DNA of 64,000 bases from Roseiarcus sp963742305 (GTDB lineage Bacteria; Pseudomonadota; Alphaproteobacteria; Rhizobiales; Beijerinckiaceae). Shown piece by piece: positions 1-8,177 of the stretch (positions within the stretch are counted from its first letter, which is position 1; every line of letters begins with the position of its first letter). A program made the position numbers and the translations under genes. The stretch lies in contig CAVULN010000001.1 of the NCBI GenBank assembly GCA_963742305.1, positions 1 through 64,000 on the forward strand. Reading direction: 5' to 3'. The notes beneath the pieces were generated by a model that saw only the letters and a program-made list of their open reading frames with translations, was not told the origin of the DNA and ran no database searches.

Positions 1-1370
1 CAAACGGAAGAAATTTTCCGGATCATATTGTCTCTTGAGGGCCACGAGGCGATCGTAGTTCGCGCCATAGGCGGCCCTCACCCGATCTTCGCCTTCGTCG
101 CCAAGGTTGTTGACGTAGACGCCATCGAGGGCGAACGGCTGTATGGCGGCGTACATGTCTCTCGCCCAGGCGATATTGGCCTCGTCGGTTGACGGGTCTG
201 TCCATTTCGAAACCGGGAAACAGTCGTGCGTCGCGCTTCGGTTCGCGTAAGCAGTCGCCGCAGTTGGCGTACGGGCGATGGCCCCGCCGACCTGCTGGAA
301 CACGAACAAGGAACGGTTCGACGGCGCGGTGGGAAACCGCTCGATCAGCGCGTCGATCGCGGCGTCCGTGATTTCCCGCAGAAACTGCGCTTTCCAATAG
401 AAGCGCTCGCCGTGTGGGAAGTTCGCGTCGGCGGCCTTCTGCAGCTCTACGTAGGGCGTAGGCCCGATCCGATCAGCGATTGGCGTAAGCCCTTCGCGCA
501 GCGGCCGCAGCGCCGAACTCGCCGTCGCCTATGGGCCCGGCGTAGAAGGTCGAAATTGTGACGCCCGGTTCGCCGTCCGGCCGCGTGAACAGCGCCGCGT
601 CAGCGTAGACTTCGTCCGGAGCGGAAACCGAGAATTCCGCGTAGCGCCGCAAAGCGTCGCGAGCCTGACGCCAACCATAGTCGAGCGATCCGGCGAGCGC
701 GATTGGCCCAAGGGCGTGCAGCCGATACGTGATCGCCGTGACCACGCCAAAGTTGCCGCCGCCCCCGCGCAGGCCCCAGAAGAGATCCGCGTTCTCGTCC
801 TGGGATACGTGGAGAACCCGCCCGTCCGCTGTGACGATCTGGGCCGACAGCATATTGTCGCAGCTCAACCCATGCTTGCGGGCCAGCCGGCCGATCCCGC
901 CTCCCAGCGTAAGCCCGATGAGGCCCGTGTCGCTGTTGAGGCCTGTCGGGGTGGCGAGGCCGTGAACCTGAGTCGCGGCGTCAAGATCGGCAAGAAGCGC
1001 GCCGCCCTCCGCGCGCGCGGCGAGGGCTTTTGGGTCCACCGTCACGCGATTCTATGTGCGACAGATCGATAACCAGGCCTCCATCGCAAACCGAGGCGCC
1101 GGCGATATTGTGCCCGCCGCCTCGAACGGCTGTGAGGAGGCCGGTCACACGCGCGAAATCTACCGATTCGACGACGTCGCGGACACTCGCACAATAGGCG
1201 ATGAGGGCTGGCCGCTTGTCGATCATGCCGTTCCAGACCCGGCGGGCCGCATCGTAGCCAGAGTCGGAAGGAAGGACCAGCGATCCGGAGAGGCGTCTCC
1301 GAAAGGCCTCGGCCGTCTTGCCGTCTACGGTCACGGCCTCGCTCGTTCGCTTCAAACTGGCGGTCGTCAT
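1..1370 (-). pseudogene. FAD-binding (BBE-type) oxidoreductase, frameshifted twice, 3' end outside window
   Basis: A PCMH-type FAD-binding oxidoreductase of the berberine-bridge/6-hydroxynicotine oxidase family. Three pieces in different frames read as one protein. The N-terminus starts at ATG 1370 and has the FAD-loop motif RGGGHNIAG. A middle piece (about 1045 to 510) has LGGGIGRLARKHG and the GLRGGGGNFGVV motif. The C-terminal piece, from about 510 to the window edge, ends with QYDPENFFRL, the usual BBE-domain tail, so only a few residues lie outside. Breaks are near 1046 and near 510. It diverges from the LysR gene across 108 bp, the usual layout of a regulator and its target. The substrate cannot be predicted. 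Whether the breaks are real decay or sequence error is open; conservation across both breaks favours error. Confidence 0.8.
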
Positions 1371-1478
1371 CGCGTCAAGCCTCCTGCTTGGTCGCGGGCA
1401 TTGTGCAAGCCGCCGCCGCGCCAAGCAAAATCGAATTGGTCAGGTGGTGGATGAGCGTGATTCATCTATATTCAACCC

Positions 1479-2312
1479 ATGCGCCGCCTTCCCCCGCTCG
1501 GCGCGCTGCGGGCCTTTGAGGCGGCGGCGCGGCTTTTGAGTTTCAAACAAGCCGCGGACGAACTGAATCTCACTCCGACCGCGATCAGTCATCATGTCCG
1601 GCTTCTTGAGGACTATTGCGGCCGAAAGCTATTTCGCCGCCGCCCGCGGCCGTTGGCGTTGACGGACGCCGGAGCAAAACTCTTTCCCCCGCTTCGGGAT
1701 GGGTTCGACGATTTCGCCGTGGCGCTCTCGCTGATTGACCCGACGACCGATGCTCAGCCGCTTCGTGTCACGACGACCAACGCCTTCGCGAGTCGCTGGC
1801 TCGTCCCCCGACTCGGCGACTGGCGGGCCGCGCACGAGAATCTTTCATTGTCAGTGATCGGAACCGATCGCGTGGTGAAGCCTGACCGCGACGAGGCCGA
1901 TCTTGCGCTCCGCTATTCGCGTTCCCCGCCGCGCGGAGCCGTTTCCGAAATCTTTCGTGATAAGTACTTTCCGGTTTGCAGTCCCAAGCTCTTGGCAGGC
2001 GAGCCTGTGTTCAGCGCCGCGGATCTTGGCCGCTATCCGCTCATCCGCTACGACTGGTCTTCGGACGACCGCGGCTCTCCCAATTGGGAGCGTTGGTTCG
2101 AAGCGGCATTGCCGGACGATCCGGGCGCGCGCCTGAAGTGCAAGGTCGCGCTCAGTTTTCGCGGGGAGTTGCACGCGATCGAGGCCGCGCTCGCGGGCCA
2201 GGGCGTCGCGCTGTGCAGCGACATTGTCCTTGCCGACGATCTCACGTCGGGAAATCTCGTCAAGGCAGTCGACGTGGGACTGCCGGGCTACGGTTTCTAT
2301 CCGTTGTATTAG
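1479..2312 (+). CDS. LysR-family transcriptional regulator (GcvA-like), with early amber stop
   Basis: A LysR-type DNA-binding regulator. The N-terminal winged helix-turn-helix (about residues 5-65, with FKQAADELNLTPTAISHHV) is followed by a type 2 periplasmic-binding-like effector domain (about 95-277). Start is ATG 1479. The frame stops at TAG 2310-2312, but conserved family sequence continues in the same frame (NHPRRKIIEDFVEWLRALAL) to a TGA at 2421-2423. The stop therefore removes about 36 C-terminal residues; it could be an error, a recent mutation or readthrough. It faces the FAD oxidoreductase divergently and probably regulates it. The effector is unknown. Confidence 0.9.
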   Translation: MRRLPPLGALRAFEAAARLLSFKQAADELNLTPTAISHHVRLLEDYCGRKLFRRRPRPLALTDAGAKLFPPLRDGFDDFAVALSLIDPTTDAQPLRVTTTNAFASRWLVPRLGDWRAAHENLSLSVIGTDRVVKPDRDEADLALRYSRSPPRGAVSEIFRDKYFPVCSPKLLAGEPVFSAADLGRYPLIRYDWSSDDRGSPNWERWFEAALPDDPGARLKCKVALSFRGELHAIEAALAGQGVALCSDIVLADDLTSGNLVKAVDVGLPGYGFYPLY

Positions 2313-2423
2313 TCCAATCATCCGCGCCGAAAAATCATCGAGGACTTTGTCGAATGGCTCCGCGCCCTAGCTTTGGAGAGCGACCAGGACCGCCCTCCGC
2401 CGGCCCAGGCCGCCGGTCCATGA
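2313..2423 (+). other. In-frame C-terminal extension of the LysR gene beyond its amber codon
   Basis: The reading frame after TAG 2310-2312 encodes a sequence typical of GcvA-type LysR C-termini (RRKIIEDFVEWLRA) and ends at TGA 2421-2423. This shows that the ancestral gene ended here. Confidence 0.6.
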
Positions 2424-2539
2424 GGCGACTTCCTTTCGGAAGATTTTCAGTCTTGGAAGCGCACGGATTTGCTCAAACGATGACTTTCCGTGGGTCAGAA
2501 CGGGATGTCGTCGTCGATCGGCCCCGCGCCCGCGTCGCC

Positions 2540-2694
2540 CCCGTCTCCAGACGGGCTATGGCGACGCGGCGATCGAGCAGTCGCGGAACGCGCCACGCTC
2601 CCTGGATTGCCATAGCCCGTCTGGAAGGACGGGCGTCTTTCGACGCCCTATCGTTCCGTCTGGAAGGACGGGCGTCTTTCGACGCCCTATCGTT
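2540..2694. repeat. REP-like palindromic cluster with two exact 39-bp tandem copies
   Basis: Two identical, adjacent 39-bp units lie at 2617-2655 and 2656-2694. Each holds two hairpins: CCGTC-TGGAAG-GACGG and GGGCGTC-TTTC-GACGCCC. A further palindrome, CCCGTCT-CC-AGACGGG, is at 2540-2555. CCAGACGGGCTATGGC (2547-2562) is exactly inverted at 2609-2624. The same modules (ATAGCCCGTC, GACGGGCGTC, ACGCCCTAT) build the inverted repeats around the DUF559 gene at 8.1-8.6 kb. The cluster lies between convergent genes and abuts the point where the second arsC loses homology. Confidence 0.85.
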
Positions 2695-2781
2695 CGCAAT
2701 GACCATTACCCCGCTCTGCCGGATCATCGCCAGCACGTTGCGGGACGCGCCGCAGTTTGGGTTGTAATGGATCACCGTCAT
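2695..2781 (-). pseudogene. Arsenate reductase (glutaredoxin-type ArsC), N-terminal fragment
   Basis: From ATG 2781 about 24 codons match the N-terminus of glutaredoxin-dependent arsenate reductases: MTVIHYNPNCGASRNVLAMI, with the catalytic Cys in NPNCGASRN. Similarity then ends and the frame runs into the 39-bp repeats, so the remaining hundred or so residues are missing. The start overlaps the aqpS stop as ATGA (2778-2781), so it was the last gene of the ars operon. The reductase role is presumably still covered by the phosphatase-type ArsC upstream. Truncation by repeat insertion or recombination is inferred from the coincident boundary. Confidence 0.75.
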
Positions 2782-3470
2782 AGCTGCGCCTCCGGGCTTA
2801 TGGCCTCGTCCGTGTCTCCCGATTGATAGAGAAGCCATCCCGCCAGGCCCAGGCCGCAGATCGCGCCGACGAGCTGAGCCACGATGAAGGCCGGGGCGTC
2901 AACGGGCCGGATTCCGGAAAAGGTGTTGGTCAAGGATCGCGCGATCACCACGGCCGGATTGGCGAAGGATGTCGACGCCGTGAACCAGTAGGCGGCGGTG
3001 ATGTAGAGTCCGACCAGCCAGGCCACTGACGCGCGTGCGCATTTCAATCCGCAAAGGATCGTCATGACGAGCCCGAAGGTCGCCACCCATTCCGCGAACC
3101 ATTGCGCGCCGCCTGTCCGCGCCTTCATCGACACTTCGATCATCGGCAGCCCGAACATCAGATGCGCGGCAAAGGTTCCGACAATGCCGCCGGCGATCTG
3201 GGCGGCGACATAGAGGCTTGCCTCCTGCGGCCCGAGATCGCGCTTGAGGGCAAAGACGAGGGATATGGCCGGATTGAAGTGGGCGCCGGAGATCGGCCCG
3301 AAGATCGTGATCAGCACCACGAGAATCGCGCCCGTCGGCAGCGTGTTGCCCAGAAGCGCGAGCCCCGCGTCCTTCGTCAGCGTCTCGGCCATGATGCCGG
3401 ACCCCACGACCGTGGCGACCAGAAGCCCTGTTCCAAGGGCTTCAGCCGCAAGCCGCCGGGCGAGCGTCAA
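2778..3470 (-). CDS. aqpS: MIP-family aquaglyceroporin of the arsenic operon (AqpS-like)
   Basis: A 230-residue channel of the aquaporin/aquaglyceroporin family with about six membrane segments and both half-helix NPA motifs (HFNPAISL and FANPAVVIAR). In rhizobial ars operons such channels replace ArsB and let arsenite leave the cell after ArsC reduces arsenate. The start overlaps the arsC stop as ATGA (3467-3470) and its own stop overlaps the second arsC start as ATGA, so translation is likely coupled. It is highly similar to the C-terminal half of the ArsC-AqpS frame at 46.4-47.6 kb. Confidence 0.93.
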   Translation of the reverse strand: MTLARRLAAEALGTGLLVATVVGSGIMAETLTKDAGLALLGNTLPTGAILVVLITIFGPISGAHFNPAISLVFALKRDLGPQEASLYVAAQIAGGIVGTFAAHLMFGLPMIEVSMKARTGGAQWFAEWVATFGLVMTILCGLKCARASVAWLVGLYITAAYWFTASTSFANPAVVIARSLTNTFSGIRPVDAPAFIVAQLVGAICGLGLAGWLLYQSGDTDEAISPEAQL

Positions 3471-4006
3471 GGTTGCGACGCCGGCGTTTTCGGCGGCATG
3501 GCGCCGTCGAGACGGCCGATGTCCCGAAGCTTCGCGCCCAGGGCCATTGTGTCGAGGCTTCGGATCGGGAGGCTGATGAAAACCGATATCCGGTTCTTCA
3601 AATATCTGAACGCGGTGACGAAGGCGCGCTCTTTCTCAACGTCGCTTCCCTCGACCGCAGCCGGGTCCTCGATGCCCCAATGCGCCGTCATCGGCTGGCC
3701 CGGCCAGATGGGGCAGGTCTCGCCCGCCGCGCTGTCGCAGACGGTGAACACGAAATCCATGACCGGCGCGCCCGGCACGGTGAACTCGTCCCATCCTTTC
3801 GACCGATAGCCGTCCCGCGGATAGCCGTAGGCGTCCAGCACCTTCAGCGCGAACGGGTTGATCGTCCCCTTGGGGTGACTGCCCGCTGAGAACGCGTTGA
3901 AGCGGTCGATCCCGTCCTTGCGCAGGATTCCTTCCGCCAGGACCGAGCGCGCGCTGTTGCCCGTGCAGAGAAACAGGACGTTGAACGGGCGGTCGCTGAT
4001 TGCCAT
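3467..4006 (-). CDS. arsC: Arsenate reductase, low-molecular-weight phosphatase type
   Basis: A 179-residue cytoplasmic protein of the low-molecular-weight tyrosine phosphatase/ArsC family. The phosphate-loop CX5R motif is C14-TGNSA-R20. Downstream motifs FTVCDSAAGETCP (candidate redox cysteines) and HWGIEDPAA are typical of the family. It reduces arsenate to arsenite, probably using thioredoxin or glutathione/glutaredoxin. The operon order arsR-arsM-arsC-aqpS and tight spacing (4 bp after arsM, ATGA overlap with aqpS) support a coupled detoxification unit. A close paralogue is the N-terminal half of the fused frame at 46391. Confidence 0.95.
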   Translation of the reverse strand: MAISDRPFNVLFLCTGNSARSVLAEGILRKDGIDRFNAFSAGSHPKGTINPFALKVLDAYGYPRDGYRSKGWDEFTVPGAPVMDFVFTVCDSAAGETCPIWPGQPMTAHWGIEDPAAVEGSDVEKERAFVTAFRYLKNRISVFISLPIRSLDTMALGAKLRDIGRLDGAMPPKTPASQP

Positions 4007-4010
4007 TCCC

Positions 4011-4883
4011 CTACTGACAGCAGGAGGGAGCGCAGCAGCTCCCGGCTTGGGCGTTTGTGGCGACGCCCGGCTTCTTGGCGCGGACGAAGGCGCTCATGAA
4101 CTTGTCGCCGACTTCGGCCGCGATTGCGTCGACATCGACGCTCTCGCTTGTCAGGAATTCCCGGGCGTCCTGCACGTCGTAGACGCGCGTCGGCTCGATC
4201 CCGATCGCCTCGAAACCGGCCGCCGCAAGCCGCATCCTATAGTCGTTTTCGTCGAGCGCGCCGGCGATGCAGCCCGCCCAAAGCAGCATGTTGTGACGGA
4301 TCGCCTCGGGAATTGCGCCGCGCGTCACGACATCGGACACGGCGAAGCGGCCACCCGGCTTCAGGACGCGGAACGCCTCGCGCAGCACCTTGTCCTTGTC
4401 GCCCGAGAGATTGATGACGCAGTTCGAAATAATCACGTCGACCGAGTTGTCTGGAAGCGGAATGTGCTCGATTTCTCCTCTCAGAAACTCGACGTTCTCC
4501 GCGCCGGCTTTTCTTTGGTTTTCGCGCGCGAGCGCCAGCATGTCGTCCGTCATGTCGAGCCCGTAGGCCTTGCCTGCGGGGCCGACACGGCGCGCGGAGA
4601 GCAAAACGTCGATGCCGCCGCCGGAGCCAAGATCAAGAACGGTCTCGCCTTCCTTAAGCTCGGCGAGCGCGGTTGATTCCCGCAGCCGAGCGAGGCTGTA
4701 AGCGCGTCTTGTGGCAAGCACTTGGTTTCGTCGGCGGCGTAGAGATTGGCTGAAATCCCCTCCGACCCCGAATTCGCCGTCGTAGCAACACGATGAACCC
4801 GTCGCTTGAACGTTGCGCGCGATTTTGGCGTAGCGCTCGCGCACGACTGCGCGGATATCGGTCTCTGGCATGGCGTTCCTCAT
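4011..4883 (-). CDS. arsM: Arsenite S-adenosylmethionine methyltransferase (two compensating frameshifts)
   Basis: A class I SAM methyltransferase that methylates As(III) to methylated, partly volatile arsenicals. It has the SAM motif LDLGSGGGIDVLLSARRVGP, the ISNCVINLSGDK motif, and conserved Cys residues in SSCCYDGEF, ISNC and LWAGC. The tail is Cys-rich (GSCCAPSCCQ). ATG 4883 overlaps the arsR stop as ATGA; MPETD at 4871 is an alternative start. Between about 4752 and 4675 the written frame is nonsense, while the next frame reads the family sequence SANLYAADETKCLP and SLGCGN. Two opposite single-base shifts therefore bracket this segment, and the true protein is about 290 residues. Confidence 0.93.
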   Translation of the reverse strand: MRNAMPETDIRAVVRERYAKIARNVQATGSSCCYDGEFGVGGDFSQSLRRRRNQVLATRRAYSLARLRESTALAELKEGETVLDLGSGGGIDVLLSARRVGPAGKAYGLDMTDDMLALARENQRKAGAENVEFLRGEIEHIPLPDNSVDVIISNCVINLSGDKDKVLREAFRVLKPGGRFAVSDVVTRGAIPEAIRHNMLLWAGCIAGALDENDYRMRLAAAGFEAIGIEPTRVYDVQDAREFLTSESVDVDAIAAEVGDKFMSAFVRAKKPGVATNAQAGSCCAPSCCQ

Positions 4884-5224
4884 GGGCAGGCGCAAGTAAT
4901 GGCTTCGGGCTTGATCGCCCTGTTGCGGGTGCAACACTCGGCGAAGAGGAAACCGACGATTTCCTGAAGCGTCGCGGTATCGGCGGTGTAGCGAAGGAAC
5001 GTGCTCTCGCGGCGCACGGCGATGAGGCCTTCGTTCTTCAGCTTGTCGAGGTGATGCGAGAGCGTCGAGGGCGGGATGCTCAACTCGGAGCCGATTTCGC
5101 CGGCGACGAGGCCTTCCGGGTGGGCCGAAAGCAGAAGGCGGACGATGCGCAGCCGTGCTTCGGACCCGAGCGCCGCGAGCATGTCTGCGTAGCGGGTTGT
5201 CACCTCCGCGTCGGTGATGGGCAT
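4880..5224 (-). CDS. arsR: ArsR/SmtB-family arsenic-responsive repressor
   Basis: A small winged-helix repressor; starting at ATG 5224 gives 114 residues beginning MPITDAEVTTRYADML. The recognition region is SIPPSTLSHHLDKLKNEGL. A vicinal Cys pair near the C-terminus (FAECCTRNR), plus CAC close to the end, are candidate As(III) ligands. It is the first gene of the minus-strand ars operon. An 18-bp perfect palindrome sits 17 bp upstream of the start, so autoregulation with release by arsenite is likely. An upstream in-frame ATG at 5272 would place the palindrome inside the coding sequence and is less plausible. Confidence 0.93.
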   Translation of the reverse strand: MPITDAEVTTRYADMLAALGSEARLRIVRLLLSAHPEGLVAGEIGSELSIPPSTLSHHLDKLKNEGLIAVRRESTFLRYTADTATLQEIVGFLFAECCTRNRAIKPEAITCACP

Positions 5225-5241
5225 GGCCTTTCCTTTCCATA

Positions 5242-5259
5242 ATTCCATAATTATGGAAT
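5242..5259 (-). promoter_or_regulatory. Putative ArsR operator upstream of arsR
   Basis: ATTCCATAATTATGGAAT is a perfect 18-bp palindrome in an A+T-rich patch, 17 bp upstream of the arsR start at 5224. Position and symmetry fit an autorepressor site. Binding is inferred. Confidence 0.7.
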
Positions 5260-5368
5260 AATCGAATGTCAATTGGCCTTAAGGGGTGCTTTCCCAGCCG
5301 CCACCGCAACAGGCGCTGCGACTTTGAGGACGAATTGCTTTTGCGGCGAGCGAGCCGCGGCGTCCTCG

Positions 5369-6224
5369 CTACTCTCTGAGCAGCTCGTTGATCTCCGTTT
5401 TCGCCCGCGTCTGGGCGTCGACGGTTTTCACGATCACGGCGCAATAGAGCGAGGGCCCGGCGAACCGTCGGGCAGGGGCTTGCCGGGGAGGGAGCCCGGC
5501 ACCACCACCGAATAGGGCGGCACGTGGCCCATGTGAATCTTGCCGGTCGTCCGGTCGATGACCTTGGTGGAAGCGGAGATGAAGACGCCCATCGACAGGA
5601 CCGACCCTGGCCGACGATGACGCCTTCGACCACCTCGGAGCGCGCGCCGATGAAGCAATCGTCCTCGATGATGGTCGGGTTGGCCTGCAGCGGCTCGAGC
5701 ACCCCGCCGATCCCGACGCCGCCCGAGAGATGCACGTTCCTGCCGATCTGCGCGCATGAGCCGACCGTGACCCAGGTGTCGACCATGGTCTTTTCATCGA
5801 CATAGGCGCCGAGATTGACGAAGCTCGGCATCAGCACGACATCGCGGGCGATGAAGGCCGAGCGGCGCACGATCGCGCCAGGAACGGCGCGAAAGCCGGC
5901 TTCCTTGAAGCGGTTTTCGCCCCAGGCTTCGAACTTCGAGGGCACCTTGTCCCACCAGGTCGCCTGTCCCGGGCCGCCCTTGACGAGCGCATTGTCGTTG
6001 AGGCGAAAGCTCAGGAGCACCGCCTTCTTGAGCCACTGGTTGACCTTCCACGAGTTCGGCCCGGTCGAGCCGGGCAATTTTTCCGCCACCCGCGCTTTGC
6101 CCTGGTCGAGCAGGTCGAGCGCCGCCTCGACCGCATCGCGCGCATCGCCTTTGGTCGCCGAATTGATTTTGGCGCGGTCCTCGAAGGCCTTTTCAATGGA
6201 AGTCTGAAGGCGGACGTCGGTCAT
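5369..6224 (-). CDS. dapD: Tetrahydrodipicolinate N-succinyltransferase (two frameshifts)
   Basis: DapD transfers succinyl from succinyl-CoA to tetrahydrodipicolinate in diaminopimelate/lysine synthesis; it is cytoplasmic and trimeric. From ATG 6224 the sequence reads MTDVRLQTSIEKAFEDR, then left-handed beta-helix hexapeptide repeats (IVRRSAFIARDVVLMPSFV, VGIGGVLEPLQANP). The frame breaks near 5612, where GGGG appears shortened to GGG, and continues as SVLSMGVFISASTKVIDR. It breaks again near 5452 (CCCC to CCC) and ends SLYCAVIVKTVDAQTR. Reconstructed length is about 284 residues, normal for the family. Because this is a core biosynthetic gene and both breaks are at homopolymers, sequence error is the likely cause. 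Confidence 0.93.
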
Positions 6225-6322
6225 GGGGGCGAGCGCTCGTAGGCTTGGGGAGGGGCGCGAGGTTTTCGCGTGCGGGCGCGGAATGTCAATGGCCCGCTCA
6301 CCAAACGCCACCGCGCGAGAGC

Positions 6323-7603
6323 TTATGGAGGGCGGCTCGAATTCGCAGTTACAGCGGCGTCCTTCGTCGGCGCGCTAAGGGACGACATGATGGTCATATA
6401 AGCTTGGGCAAACTCTGCGACACCATGCGTTCCCCCGGTTATGGCCCTCCGCATGGACGCCATATCACCTGACTGCGACGCAGTAGAGATTTGAGCCTGC
6501 TTAGTCGCGACGAACGCGCAGAGAACGCGTGCGGCGACATCGGGGTCGTTCATGTCGTCAGGAGACTCAATGAGCCGCGATCCGAGCCCCAACAACTCGT
6601 CCATTTTTGCGTAGTTGTTGCGACCTGTAATCTGCACGAAGCCGCGACCCTTGAACTTCGGGCCATCGCCAGGTTCTTTGTTTCCAAGGCTTGCGGCGCT
6701 ACTGGTCCCAGGTTCGTATCTGTCGAACGGGGTGTTCTGGGTATTGAAGGAACTCATTGCTTCTGATATTGGCACGAATCCTGTTGTCTCCGTCTTAATT
6801 ATCGCTAGAGTAGCGGCTATCAACTCAGGTGAAGATAGATGAAATTCCTTCATGGCTACCTTCAGGAAAGGCAGATGCTTGGATATGAATTCAACCTTGA
6901 CGCCCGGGAACGCTTCTTTCACCACATCGACCGATAATTTATCGACGTACAAATATTCGTTAGGACCAACCAGAGAATTTGAGTCTCTAATTTGGCTTTG
7001 TGAGCTAGAAATTATTTTCAAACGTTGGGACGCGACGCTGGTGTTTGCTTTTGATTGTTCGACTTCTGCGTTTGCCAGAGCGAGTTCGATGGTCAGGCTC
7101 TTTTGTTGTTCAAGATAAGGCTTCCTCGCGTCGGGAGTCTCAGGTAATCCCACAAGGTAGGCCGTAGTTTCTTTGATCTTCGCAGAGACCATGGCGACAT
7201 GTCTTTGCGCCTGATCCTTTTCGTCCTGTGCCTCCGAAAGCTTCGCCTCCGCGGCGTCGACGTCCCTTATCGACTGGATTTTGAGCTTGTATCGCTCTCT
7301 CGCCCAGTTTTGCAGCGGGTGTCCATCAATTTCCGCGAGCGCCCCCAGTAGAATGACATTGTTGTCCTGGGTTGTCTCCTTGCCGAAGGCAAGCTGAAAA
7401 TATTTGTCAAACACGTCTGAGTTCGTCTTCAGTTTTTCCAATTCAATTTGCGTGTGACTTTGAATATAGCCTTGAATCAAAGCCGACCCGCTTTGTCCCA
7501 CCGCAAACAACGTCCCAAGAACCGCTGCTGCGCTGGTGATCTTAGCCGCCAATAGACCCGCCGCGGGCGGAGGGGCGGAAGGAGGTGTGCCGGCGTCGTT
7601 CAT
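6323..7603 (-). CDS. Membrane-anchored coiled-coil protein with C-terminal GH19 (chitinase/lysozyme-like) domain
   Basis: A 426-residue protein. A Pro/Ala-rich start precedes a single hydrophobic segment (about residues 17-37). An alpha-helical region with long coiled coil spans about 105-205. The C-terminal domain (about 235-405) has GH19 hallmarks: KTETTGF with candidate catalytic Glu272, and KGRGFVQITGRNNY at 318-331, followed by a DP-rich segment (ESPDDMNDPDVAARVL). GH19 enzymes cleave chitin or peptidoglycan and are common in phage endolysins. The anchor and coiled coil are unusual for one. Base composition is visibly richer in A+T than neighbours, suggesting transfer. It stands alone; cell-wall remodelling, defence and an antagonism role are all possible. 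Confidence 0.75.
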   Translation of the reverse strand: MNDAGTPPSAPPPAAGLLAAKITSAAAVLGTLFAVGQSGSALIQGYIQSHTQIELEKLKTNSDVFDKYFQLAFGKETTQDNNVILLGALAEIDGHPLQNWARERYKLKIQSIRDVDAAEAKLSEAQDEKDQAQRHVAMVSAKIKETTAYLVGLPETPDARKPYLEQQKSLTIELALANAEVEQSKANTSVASQRLKIISSSQSQIRDSNSLVGPNEYLYVDKLSVDVVKEAFPGVKVEFISKHLPFLKVAMKEFHLSSPELIAATLAIIKTETTGFVPISEAMSSFNTQNTPFDRYEPGTSSAASLGNKEPGDGPKFKGRGFVQITGRNNYAKMDELLGLGSRLIESPDDMNDPDVAARVLCAFVATKQAQISTASQSGDMASMRRAITGGTHGVAEFAQAYMTIMSSLSAPTKDAAVTANSSRPP

Positions 7604-7781
7604 GGAACGAATTCCAAACTCTAGCCAAAAGACCGTTGGTCGTTGGGTGTTTCAAGCGTGGGATTAGGTTCTCGTCAAGCCAGGGCAAGCGTCCGCCAAC
7701 CACATTTGACCTTGTCGGGCGCTTGAAACCAAGGCAAATGAGGCCAATCTCAGGTGTGTAGCTCATTGGCGAGGTCGGATC

Positions 7782-8042
7782 ATGGCAAAATCGATGGTCA
7801 TCGCCGCCTTCCTGGTTGCGGCGACCGCGGGCGTTGCGGCCTACGGGCAGGACAATAATCTTGTGGCTCCGGAGCTTAGCAAGCCTCAGCCGGGGCATCT
7901 TCTGGATCAGGACTACCAGACGTCGACCGGCGCAACCGTTCCGCGGCCAGGCGTTCCCCAAGGGTCCGGGCCCACGCCGCTCGATCGCAAGATCCAGCAG
8001 GAGAACAACCAGATCGACAACAGCATCTGCAAGGGGTGCTAG
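7782..8042 (+). CDS. Small secreted hypothetical protein
   Basis: 86 residues with a clear signal peptide (MAKSMVIAAFLVAATAGVAAYG, cleavage near 20-22). The mature segment is polar, rich in Pro, Gln and Asn, and ends in CKGC. No family is recognised. ATG 7782 is the only good start. The gene stands alone, upstream of the DUF559 cassette and divergent from the GH19 gene. The C-terminal CxxC could form a disulfide or bind metal, which is speculative. Confidence 0.65.
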   Translation: MAKSMVIAAFLVAATAGVAAYGQDNNLVAPELSKPQPGHLLDQDYQTSTGATVPRPGVPQGSGPTPLDRKIQQENNQIDNSICKGC

Positions 8043-8095
8043 GCGGCTCGGTCTGGGAGCGGGCGCAGCTGTAAGGGGTTCGACAGAGCCTGGCT

Positions 8096-8177
8096 CCCGC
8101 CCCCGATAGCCCGTCGAGAGACGGGCGTCCTTCCGAACGCCCTATGGCGGGGGCGGGTCGGGGTGGGGGGTCGCGCC
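8096..8177 (+). repeat. Left inverted repeat of the DUF559 cassette (REP-type)
   Basis: About 82 bp containing CCCGTC-GAGA-GACGGG and GGCGT-CCTTCCGA-ACGCC hairpins and a G-rich tail. Its reverse complement recurs at 8557-8639 with only about six differences, including one length difference in a G run. The DUF559 start codon (8163) lies inside this repeat. Confidence 0.9.

Noticed and set aside
4011..6311. A 766-residue frame seeming to join DapD and ArsM.
   Set aside because: The middle part is antisense or out of frame to arsR and the end of dapD. DapD breaks at 5612 and 5452 explain the run-through, and ArsM starts at 4883.
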